Shown: one piece after another, positions 16,873 to 24,420 of the stretch | How the letters are laid out: every line of letters begins with the position of its first letter | Position numbering within the stretch: position 1 is the first letter of the stretch | Assembly: GCF_000091305.1 (NCBI RefSeq) | Contig: NC_013929.1 | Coordinates: forward strand, 9,920,001 to 9,984,000 | DNA from: Streptomyces scabiei 87.22 | GTDB lineage: Bacteria; Actinomycetota; Actinomycetes; Streptomycetales; Streptomycetaceae | Direction of reading: 5' to 3' | Length of the DNA stretch: 64,000 bases | Notes under the pieces: generated by a model | Databases searched by the model: none | Seen by the model: only the letters and a program-made list of their open reading frames with translations | What the model was told of the DNA's origin: nothing | Position numbers and translations under genes: made by a program

Positions 16873-19800
16873 TCAGTCCACGTTCACGATCTTCCAGAGT
16901 TGGCCGTCGGCGTTCGTGTCGGTCGTCTGCACGAGCTGGGAGCCCGACGGGGCGAGCGCCAGCAACTTGTCGCTCTTCACGTTCTTGATCTTGTAGTAGC
17001 CGTTTCCGGTGGCGACCAGGGTCCAGTGCTGGTTCGCACCGTTGTTGTCGGACCACTGGACGATGCCCGCGCCGTCCGTGGTGAGCCCGTCCTTGACGTC
17101 CACGAGCTTGCCGGTGTCCTGGCTGACGATCTCGTAACTCCCGTCACCCACCGGGACGTACCGCCAGCGCTGGTTCTGCGCTCCGCCGTCGGTCCAGTGG
17201 ATGATGCTCGCTCCGTCGGCGTCGGATCCGCCGGAGATGTCGACCGCCTTGCCACTGCCCTTGTTGAGCATCTTGTAGAAGCCGTTCTTGGCGGGGAACG
17301 CGATGTGGGCGAACGCGTCCAGTGCGCAGACGGTGTTGGAGGAGGAGGCGTTCTTCGTCCCGGTGCACACGATCTTGATCGTGTGGGGGCCGGCGGCGAG
17401 ATCTGTCTTCTCGAACAGCGGTACCTGCTTCGTCACCGTCGAGGCGTAGGCGTCGATGCCCGACTGCGCGAGGGTGCCGTCGAGGTAGACGTCCACCTTG
17501 CCCATGTTCGGCTGCTTCATGCCGAGATAGCGGATGCCCGTGCCGGTGAAGGAGTACTCGGCGTAGTTGCCCGACGCGCTCGTGAACTTCTCGGACCCGT
17601 TGACGTCCTTCGTGTCGTTCCAGTTCGACCAGCCGGAGGAGTAGGTGACGCTCGCGGCCTTGTCGTCGGCGTAGGCCCAGCGCTGTCGCACCAGAGCCTT
17701 CGACGCGGCGGACGCGTCGCCCTGGGCGTCCACGACGTAGAGGCGGTAGTCACCGGCCGACGGAGGAACGGCGATGGCCGTCGCGGTTCCGCTCGCCTTG
17801 GTCATCGTGGGACCGACGGCGAACGTCGTCGTACCGGACGGAGCGAGCCAGAGGGTCTTGGCCGCGTCACCGGTGCCGCGGACGGGAACGGAGGACACGC
17901 CCTTGCCGGCGAACGTGGCGGCGGGCAGCACGTAGTCCTGCAGTGCCACCCTGCTCCGGGGGACGAGGTCCTTGTAGGCGTCCTCCAGGCCCGCGTCGAG
18001 AGCGATGTCGTACGCCTCGGACGGCCACACGTTGTCCGCGTACGCGCGCACGTCCTGGATGGTGCTGGACGTGACGGTCTGGTCGAAGATCTTGTTGACG
18101 GTGCCGTAGGTGTTGGTGATCGACAGGTCCTTCTGGCGGCCCCATTCGCCGGAGTGGATGGTGGACGTGACACCGGGGTCCACGTCGAGCACGTTGTCGT
18201 GGAAGCTGATGCCGGCGGAGCCCTCATCGGGGTGGATGCCGTACTTGTGGCCGGCCGGAACACCCTGCATGTAGTTGCCGCTGACCTCCGTTCCCGGCTG
18301 CCTGCCCAGTGTGTAGACGGGGCCGGCGTCGGCGAGCGTCTGCATCGTGTCGATGATCTCGTTGTACCTGACGGAGTTGTTCTTCGCGGTGGTGGTCGGT
18401 GTGCCGGGCACGACCGCGTCCGAGTCTCCGTTGAAGTTCCACCAGCCCCAGCCGAGCGAGATGCCCGCCCACGGGGACTTCTCGATCCGGTTGTGCTCCA
18501 CGGCCAGAGTGTCGACGAAGTACGCCGACACGGGGTTGGAGCCCTCGAACAACACCGCGCTGTCGTAGAGGTAGTTGTTCCTGACGGTGATGTCCTTGCA
18601 GACGCCCTCGACGTTCACCGGGTATTTTTCGCGGGGGTCCTGGGCGTAGTCCCCGATGTACACGTGCTGGGGGTGTCCCACGGTGATCGCGGACCCGGCC
18701 GTGTCATTGACGTAGTTGCCGGTCACCTGGGAATCGGTCACGTCGTTCGCCAGGGTGATGGCGTCGGCACCGGTGTGCTGCACCGTGTTGCGCTGCAGGT
18801 TGATCCCGTCGGCGCTCTCGACCTGGATCATCGCCGGCTGCAGGTCGACGTTGCGGTACGTGTAGGCGTGGAAGTTCTTCCTCGCGTACACGGTCGCGGT
18901 GACGTTGCCCTGCTGGCCCTGCCGGAAGACGGAGTCCCCCACCTTGACCAGGTTCCAGTCGGAGTGTTCGACCGTGAGCCCGGAGAACGTGATGTCGCGT
19001 GCATGGTCGGTCCTGGACGTGCCGGCGATCTTGAGGATGGTGGAGACGTTGTTCGGCGCGAAGACCTTCGCCGTCGTCATGTCCTCGGAGCCGGACTTGT
19101 AGTAGTACAGCGTGTGGCTGGTCTTGTTGAAGTAGAACTCGCCCGCCTGGTCCAGGAATTCGTACGCGTTCATGAACGTCTGGGTGCCGCCGGCCTGGAA
19201 GTTGCCGTTGTACGCGCCCTGGGCTATCGCCGCGCCCGGCTCCTGGAACTTCGCCACGCGTTGGGCGCCGTCCGAGCTCGTGGTCACCTCCCTGACGCCC
19301 ACGATCGCCGAGGTCCAGGTCGTCGCCGACCTGATCTCCACGTCGTCCTGGTTGGACGCGATGGCGGGGAGGTCGGAGAGACCGTACTTGGAGGCGTCAC
19401 ATGTCTGACCCGTCTCCCAGGCCCAGGAAGGCAAGGGGGCCTCGACCTTGTAGTTCGCCCCGTAGCATCCGGCCGAGCTGATCGTCTTCGAGGCCATCCG
19501 GGCGCGCTTGCCGTCGACGTAGAGCGCGCGGAGCTTGTTGTCGCGGTCGAGGGTGGCCTTCCAGATGTTCCCGCTGTGCTGGGTCCAGCCGGTCACCGGT
19601 ACACCTCCCTCCAGGACCGGCTTCTCGCCCGGGTAGGCGGCGTACACGACACGGTTGCCGTTGGTCCCGGAGTCGGCCGAGGTGAAGTTGATCGTGCTGG
19701 TCACCGGGTAGGTGCCGCCGCGGAGATAGACGTTGATGTCACCGGTCATGTCGTCGTTGACCGTGCGCACGACGTCCCGGGCGTGCTGCAGGGTCTTGAA

Positions 19801-19974
19801 CGGCGCCGAGATCGTTCCGGAGTCGGAGTCGTTGCCGTCGGGGGAGACGTAGTAGGTCGCCTGGGTCGCGGCGGCGGCCGGGGTGGGTGTCGCCAGGGAG
19901 GTCAGCAGCGCGGCGGAGAGTGATATCGCCAGCACGGCTGACAAGCTGCGGACGGGAGAGGTGACGTGGTTCAT
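16873..19974 (-). CDS. Secreted parallel beta-helix glycan-active protein with ricin-type lectin domain
   Basis: A 1033-aa exported protein. It has a Sec signal peptide (LAISLSAALLTSLATPTPAAAA, cut near residue 35), then a parallel beta-helix of about 600 residues beginning TYYVSPDGNDSDSGT, with repeated NxV/NNY turns such as SQVTGNYVNDT and ITVRNNYLYDS. A beta-sandwich CBM-like module follows (around 740-880). A ricin-B/CBM13 lectin domain closes it, with QRW, QHW and QLW repeats. The start and layout resemble GH141-type and related beta-helix glycosidases or lyases. It should act outside the cell on a polysaccharide. A GGAGGGGAAG ribosome site precedes the ATG. It is the likely extracellular arm of the adjoining sugar locus. 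Confidence 0.85.
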   Translation of the reverse strand: MNHVTSPVRSLSAVLAISLSAALLTSLATPTPAAAATQATYYVSPDGNDSDSGTISAPFKTLQHARDVVRTVNDDMTGDINVYLRGGTYPVTSTINFTSADSGTNGNRVVYAAYPGEKPVLEGGVPVTGWTQHSGNIWKATLDRDNKLRALYVDGKRARMASKTISSAGCYGANYKVEAPLPSWAWETGQTCDASKYGLSDLPAIASNQDDVEIRSATTWTSAIVGVREVTTSSDGAQRVAKFQEPGAAIAQGAYNGNFQAGGTQTFMNAYEFLDQAGEFYFNKTSHTLYYYKSGSEDMTTAKVFAPNNVSTILKIAGTSRTDHARDITFSGLTVEHSDWNLVKVGDSVFRQGQQGNVTATVYARKNFHAYTYRNVDLQPAMIQVESADGINLQRNTVQHTGADAITLANDVTDSQVTGNYVNDTAGSAITVGHPQHVYIGDYAQDPREKYPVNVEGVCKDITVRNNYLYDSAVLFEGSNPVSAYFVDTLAVEHNRIEKSPWAGISLGWGWWNFNGDSDAVVPGTPTTTAKNNSVRYNEIIDTMQTLADAGPVYTLGRQPGTEVSGNYMQGVPAGHKYGIHPDEGSAGISFHDNVLDVDPGVTSTIHSGEWGRQKDLSITNTYGTVNKIFDQTVTSSTIQDVRAYADNVWPSEAYDIALDAGLEDAYKDLVPRSRVALQDYVLPAATFAGKGVSSVPVRGTGDAAKTLWLAPSGTTTFAVGPTMTKASGTATAIAVPPSAGDYRLYVVDAQGDASAASKALVRQRWAYADDKAASVTYSSGWSNWNDTKDVNGSEKFTSASGNYAEYSFTGTGIRYLGMKQPNMGKVDVYLDGTLAQSGIDAYASTVTKQVPLFEKTDLAAGPHTIKIVCTGTKNASSSNTVCALDAFAHIAFPAKNGFYKMLNKGSGKAVDISGGSDADGASIIHWTDGGAQNQRWRYVPVGDGSYEIVSQDTGKLVDVKDGLTTDGAGIVQWSDNNGANQHWTLVATGNGYYKIKNVKSDKLLALAPSGSQLVQTTDTNADGQLWKIVNVD

Positions 19975-20279
19975 CGTCTTCCCCTCCTGCTGGTTCGGAC
20001 GGTCGAGCAAGCGTTCATGCGGCGGCTCCTGGGTGCTTCTCGATGCGGTTGACGCGGATCTTCGATACGCCCGGTCCTCTGTGGCTCGGGGGCCTAAGCA
20101 CGTCGGTGACCGGCACAGCCCCTCGTCGGGGGACGGGTTCACGACGTCGGCGCGATGTGTGCGGCTCCGACGGAGACGGAGCGGGGCCGTAATCGGTCGT
20201 GTGGGCGGTGGTGGACCGTTCTGGCGCGGCGGTCAGGCATGACGGGCACTCTCTCGGTGCGCGGATTCAGGGGGCGGGG
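19975..20279. other. Intergenic region carrying the beta-helix gene promoter
   Basis: 305 bp between the aldo/keto reductase stop and the beta-helix gene start. No coding region, convincing operator or terminator was found. It must contain the beta-helix promoter unless that gene is read through from the sugar operon upstream. Confidence 0.5.
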
Positions 20280-21305
20280 TCACGGGGTGGCGTCACCGTG
20301 CGCGGCGGAGGGGACGTCCGGCCTGATCAGCCCCTGGCCCCGGAGGTCATCCCAGAGGGCTTGGGGGACGACACTGCGGTGGAGTTCCACGTTCCGCCGC
20401 ACCTGCCGCTCCGTCCGCATACCGAGCGTGACGTTCACGACGCCGGGATGCGTGTACGGGAAGGCGATGGCGGCCGCGGGGAGGGTCGTTCCGTGGTCCG
20501 CGCAGACGTCGGCGATGGCGCGGGCCCGGTCGACGAGGGTGGTGGGGGCGTCCTGGTAGTCGTACTTCATGCCTTGGGTGGGCCGGTCGCGGGAGAGGAG
20601 ACCGGAGTTGAAGACGCCGACGGCGACGACGCTCTTGCCGTGTTCGTGTGCGGCGGGCAGGACGTCGTCGAGGGCGGTCTGGTCGAGGAGGGTGTAGCGG
20701 CCGGCGAGCATGACGATGTCGGCGGGGGTCTCGCGCAGGAAGCGGGCGAGCATGGCGGACTGGTTCATGCCGGCGCCTATGGCGCCGATCACGCCCTGGT
20801 CGCGGAGGTCGGCGAGGGTGGGCATGGCCTCGTCGGCCGCCTGCTGCCAGTGGTCGTCGGGGTCGTGGAGGTAGACGATGTCGAGCCGGTCCAGGCCCGT
20901 GCGGTCCAGGGTCTCCTCGATGGACCGGAGGACGCCGTCGCGGCTGAAGTCCCACTGCCGGCGCAGGTCGTCCCGGACGACGAAGCCCTCGGAGTCCACG
21001 CCCCGGGGCGCCTCGTTGGGGACGAGGAGGCGGCCGACCTTGGAGGAGACGACGTACTCGCCGCGCGGACGGTCCCGCAGGGCAGCGCCGAGGCGCCGCT
21101 CGGAGAGGCCGAGACCGTAGTGCGGGGCGGTGTCGAAGTAGCGGATGCCCGCGTCCCAGGCGGCGTCGACGGCGGCCGACGCGTCGTCGGCGGAAGTCTC
21201 GCGGTAGAGGTTGCCGATCACCGAGGCCCCGAAGCCGAGCTCGGTGACGGCGACCGAGGTCCGCTGGATCTTCCGGTGGTGCAAGGCGGGCTCCCGGGTG
21301 GTCAT
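20280..21305 (-). CDS. Aldo/keto reductase, L-fucose/D-threo-aldose 1-dehydrogenase-like
   Basis: A 341-aa aldo/keto reductase. Catalytic tetrad pieces are Asp and Tyr in GIRYFDTAPHYGLGLSERRLG, Lys in YVVSSKVGRLL and His in DIVYLHDPDDHW. This arrangement is typical of NAD(P)-dependent L-fucose (D-threo-aldose) 1-dehydrogenases, which oxidise the sugar at C1 to a lactone. The neighbouring lactonase-type amidohydrolase and mutarotase fit that step. The start codon overlaps the SDR stop by 4 bases. It is last in the operon. Confidence 0.87.
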   Translation of the reverse strand: MTTREPALHHRKIQRTSVAVTELGFGASVIGNLYRETSADDASAAVDAAWDAGIRYFDTAPHYGLGLSERRLGAALRDRPRGEYVVSSKVGRLLVPNEAPRGVDSEGFVVRDDLRRQWDFSRDGVLRSIEETLDRTGLDRLDIVYLHDPDDHWQQAADEAMPTLADLRDQGVIGAIGAGMNQSAMLARFLRETPADIVMLAGRYTLLDQTALDDVLPAAHEHGKSVVAVGVFNSGLLSRDRPTQGMKYDYQDAPTTLVDRARAIADVCADHGTTLPAAAIAFPYTHPGVVNVTLGMRTERQVRRNVELHRSVVPQALWDDLRGQGLIRPDVPSAAHGDATP

Positions 21306-22063
21306 CGGCCGAGCCAGCCGCCGTCGACGGGGAGGGTGGTGCCGTGGATGTAGGCGGCGGCGTCGGAGGCGAGGAAGACGGTGGCGCCGGCGAGGTCGTC
21401 GGGGTTGCCCCAGCGTCCGGCGGGGATGCGGTCGAGGATGGCTCTGCTGCGGGTGGGGTCGTCCTGGAGGGCCTGGGTGTTGTCGGTGGCGATGTAGCCG
21501 GGGGCGAGGGCGTTGACGTTGACGCCGTGGGGTGCCCATTCGTTGGCGAGGGCTTTGGTGAGTCCGGCGATGCCGTGTTTGGCGGCGGTGTAGCCGGGGA
21601 CGGTGATGCCGCCCTGGTGGCTGAGGAGGGAGGCGGTGAAGATGATTTTGCCGTGGCCGCGGGCCACCATGGTCGCGCCGATGGCGCGGGTGAGGGTGAA
21701 CTGGGCGGTGAGGTTGACCTGGAGGACCAGGTCCCAGTCGGTGTCGGGGTGGTGGGCGGCGGGTGCGCGGCGGATGGTGCCGGCGTTGTTGACGAGGATG
21801 TCGACGGGCCGCTCGCGTCCGGCGAGGTCGGTGGCGAGGGAGTGGACGGCGTCGGGGTCGGCGAAGTCGGTGCGGAGGGCTTCGAAGGTGCGGCCGGTGG
21901 CGTGGACGTCTTTTTCGATGTCGCTGCCGGTTTCTTCGAGGGTGGCGCTGACGCCGATGATGTCGGCGCCGGCTTCGGCGAGGGCGCGGGCCATGGCCCG
22001 GCCGATGCCGCGGCGGGCGCCGGTGACGACGGCGAGCTTTCCGGTGAGGTCGAAGGCGTTCAT
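21302..22063 (-). CDS. SDR-family oxidoreductase, KduD/gluconate 5-dehydrogenase-like
   Basis: A 253-aa classical short-chain dehydrogenase. The cofactor motif is TGARRGIGRAMA, the structural motif NNAG, the catalytic Ser in FTASLLSHQGG, and YxxxK in YTAAKHG. NVNALAPGYIATDNTQAL and a C-terminus ending VDGGWLGR are close to KduD (2-deoxy-D-gluconate 3-dehydrogenase). In sugar-acid routes such enzymes oxidise a 2-keto-3-deoxy acid. It is coupled by 4-base overlaps to the genes on both sides. Confidence 0.9.
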   Translation of the reverse strand: MNAFDLTGKLAVVTGARRGIGRAMARALAEAGADIIGVSATLEETGSDIEKDVHATGRTFEALRTDFADPDAVHSLATDLAGRERPVDILVNNAGTIRRAPAAHHPDTDWDLVLQVNLTAQFTLTRAIGATMVARGHGKIIFTASLLSHQGGITVPGYTAAKHGIAGLTKALANEWAPHGVNVNALAPGYIATDNTQALQDDPTRSRAILDRIPAGRWGNPDDLAGATVFLASDAAAYIHGTTLPVDGGWLGR

Positions 22064-23133
22064 ATGGCAGTCCCCCGGGCGGCGTTGTCGGTGAGGTGAG
22101 TGGGTGCGTCGGTGGTGGTGCAGTCGACGAGGATCTTCATCACGTCTCCGCCTGCTTCGAGGGCTTCGAAGGCGGCCGGTGCCTGGGTGAGGGGCACGAC
22201 CTTGCTGATGAGCCGGTCGGCGGGGACGGTGCCGGCGGCGACCAGTGCCACTGCCTTCTCGAAGTCGGCGCGGTCGTAGAGCCGGGCGCCCACGAGGGTG
22301 AGTTCGCGCCAGAAGAAGCGGTGCAGATTGATCTCGCGGGGCCGGGGGTGGATGGCGACCAGGCACAGCCGGCCCCGCACGCCGAGGACGTCGACGGCGG
22401 TGTCGACGCCGCCGGCGGCGCCGGACACCTCGAAGGCGACCTCCGCCCCCGCACCACCGGTCCACTCACCGATCCGTGCGGGCACGTCCTCGACGGCCGG
22501 GTCCCAGGTGATCAGGCCCAGCTCCTCGGCGAGTGCCCGCCGGTGCGCGCTCAGTTCCACCACACGCACCTCGGCGCCCGCGGCCCGCGCGACCAGTGCG
22601 ATGAGGATGCCGACCGGGCCGCCGCCGACCACGACGACCTTCTCGCCCTCGGCCACGCCGACGCGGCCGACGTCGTGGACGGCGACGGCGGTGGGCTCGA
22701 CGAGCGCGGCCCGGTCCAGGGCGAGCGCGTCCGGGAGCCGGATCAGGGTCGTGGCGGGGACGGTCCAGCGTTGCTGCATGGCGCCGGGGGAGTCGATGCC
22801 GATGAAGTCGAGGTTGTGGCAGATGTGCTGGTGGCCGGCACGGCAGGCGGGGCAGGTGCCGTCCCAGCGCAGTGGCATCACGGTGACCGCGTCCCCGGGC
22901 GCCCAGCCCTCGACGCCCTCGCCGACGCGGACTATCCGGCCGGACATCTCGTGTCCCAGGACGGCCGGAGCGGACACCCGGGCGTCCATGTCGCCGTGGA
23001 AGATGTGCAGGTCGGTGCCGCAGATACCGACGTAGGCGGGGGCGATTTCGACCTCACCGGGGCCGGGCGGCGCGCACTGGACGGGGGCGGTGTCCAGGGT
23101 GCGGGCGGATGTGTATCGGACGGCGAGTGTCAT
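22060..23133 (-). CDS. Zinc-dependent alcohol dehydrogenase (MDR, sorbitol/threonine dehydrogenase-like)
   Basis: A 357-aa medium-chain dehydrogenase. The catalytic zinc Cys is in VGICGTDLHIFHGD and the His-Glu in LGHEMSG. A structural zinc lobe CPACRAGHQHIC is present, and the NAD site is VVVVGGGPVGILIALVARAAGAE. It probably oxidises a polyol or sugar acid (compare L-gulonate or L-fuconate branch enzymes). It is translationally coupled to the SDR and lactonase genes. Confidence 0.9.
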   Translation of the reverse strand: MTLAVRYTSARTLDTAPVQCAPPGPGEVEIAPAYVGICGTDLHIFHGDMDARVSAPAVLGHEMSGRIVRVGEGVEGWAPGDAVTVMPLRWDGTCPACRAGHQHICHNLDFIGIDSPGAMQQRWTVPATTLIRLPDALALDRAALVEPTAVAVHDVGRVGVAEGEKVVVVGGGPVGILIALVARAAGAEVRVVELSAHRRALAEELGLITWDPAVEDVPARIGEWTGGAGAEVAFEVSGAAGGVDTAVDVLGVRGRLCLVAIHPRPREINLHRFFWRELTLVGARLYDRADFEKAVALVAAGTVPADRLISKVVPLTQAPAAFEALEAGGDVMKILVDCTTTDAPTHLTDNAARGTAI

Positions 23134-24035
23134 CGCGGGGTCAGGGTCCCTTCGGCGTCGTGGGCAAGGCCGTAGAAGGTGGTCGCGGTGTCGGCGAGGA
23201 GCGCCTGGATGTCGTTCGCGGAGCAGTCGGTGAGCAGCTCGTCGACGGTCGCGGCCCAGCGGTTCCAGCCGCCGGCCAGGTTGGCGACCGGCCAGTCCGA
23301 GCCGAACATCAGCCGGTCCGGGCCGAACGCGCTGAGCAGGACGTCCCAGACCGGGCGGATGTCGGCGGTGGTCCAGGTGTCGTGGTCGGCCTCGGTGATC
23401 AGTCCCGAGACCTTGCAGACCACCTGGGAGTGTGCGGCCAACAGGTGGATCTGCCGTTCCCAGTCGGCCAGTTCACCTCGGGCGATCGACGGCTTGCCCG
23501 CGTGATCGAGCACCTGGGGCAGGTCCGGGATGCGTTCGGCCAGCCGGATCGCCTGGTCGAGCTGGTGGTCACGGACGAGTACGTCGTAGCGCAACCCGCG
23601 GTCCCGGGCCGCCGCCAGACCGCGTTCGACCTCGGGGCGCTGCAGCCAGCCGGGATCCGTCTCGCTCTGGACGAGGTGGCGCAGTGATCGCAGATACGTG
23701 CCGCCCGGCCCGGCGAGCAGCCGGTCGAGCACGTCACCGATCGCGGGGGACGTCAGGTCCGCCCAGCCGACCACGGCCCCGATCAGCGGTTCCCGTGCCG
23801 CGAGGGCGAGCAGGTCCTCGGTCTCGGGGACGTCCGCCACGCACTGCACGACCACCGTGCTGTGCAGCCGACGGCCCGCGACGGGCTGGGTGGCGGTGGA
23901 GCGCAGATCGTCAGGGGTGAAGGTGCGGCGGATCGATGCCACGGAGGGGTCGTCGAGCCAGGGCTGTGGGCGCTGGTCGAGGTCCCACAGGTGGTGGGCG
24001 TCGACGAGTGCGGACGTGCGAGTCACTGAGGTCAC
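23130..24035 (-). CDS. Amidohydrolase-family sugar lactonase (L-fuconolactonase/rhamnonolactonase-like)
   Basis: A 301-aa TIM-barrel metal hydrolase of the COG3618 family. It has an N-terminal DAHHLWDL metal motif (one His fewer than the common DxHHHxW), LPQVLDHAGKPSI and the late LMFGSDWPVANL. Known members open L-fucono-, L-rhamnono- or galactaro-lactones. It follows the mutarotase gene after 37 bp and overlaps the dehydrogenase gene by 4 bases. It should hydrolyse the lactone made by the aldose dehydrogenase. Confidence 0.87.
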   Translation of the reverse strand: MTSVTRTSALVDAHHLWDLDQRPQPWLDDPSVASIRRTFTPDDLRSTATQPVAGRRLHSTVVVQCVADVPETEDLLALAAREPLIGAVVGWADLTSPAIGDVLDRLLAGPGGTYLRSLRHLVQSETDPGWLQRPEVERGLAAARDRGLRYDVLVRDHQLDQAIRLAERIPDLPQVLDHAGKPSIARGELADWERQIHLLAAHSQVVCKVSGLITEADHDTWTTADIRPVWDVLLSAFGPDRLMFGSDWPVANLAGGWNRWAATVDELLTDCSANDIQALLADTATTFYGLAHDAEGTLTPR

Positions 24036-24072
24036 TGGGGATCCAAGTCGGGACGGTCCGGGTGCGGCCGTG

Positions 24073-24420
24073 TCAGGGTGTGTCGGTGTCGTCGGGTGCG
24101 CCGAGGTGCCAGATCTCGGTGAGTTCCGTCCACTGGCGCGAGTCGCCCCGGTCGGGCCAGGGCTCCTGGCAGGGGTCGGTGAGCTTCCACCACTCCTGGG
24201 TCTCGGGGTCGGCTTCGAGTTCGGCGATGTCGGCGTCGAAGTCCTCGCCGTGGTACTCGAAGTAGGCGAACAGCGCGTCGCCGTGGAGGAAGATGCTGTA
24301 GTTGCGGATGTGCGCCCGGAGCAGGGAGGCTTCGACTCCGGGCCAGACGGCGGCGTGCAGCGCGAGGTACTCCTCGCGTCGCTCGGGCCGGAGCCGGATG
24401 GTCTGGGCGATGCGCTTCAT
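24073..24420 (-). CDS. rhaM: L-rhamnose/L-fucose mutarotase
   Basis: A 115-aa RhaM/FucM-type mutarotase (ferredoxin-like fold). The opening AQTIRLRPERREEYLALHAAVWP and the segment IRNYSIFLHGDALFAYFEYHG carry the family His and Tyr residues. QEWWKLTDPCQEPW closes the active site. It interconverts anomers of a 6-deoxy sugar, so the locus probably handles L-fucose, L-rhamnose or a relative. The start overlaps the stop of the 665-aa unknown gene by 4 bases. Confidence 0.9.
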   Translation of the reverse strand: MKRIAQTIRLRPERREEYLALHAAVWPGVEASLLRAHIRNYSIFLHGDALFAYFEYHGEDFDADIAELEADPETQEWWKLTDPCQEPWPDRGDSRQWTELTEIWHLGAPDDTDTP

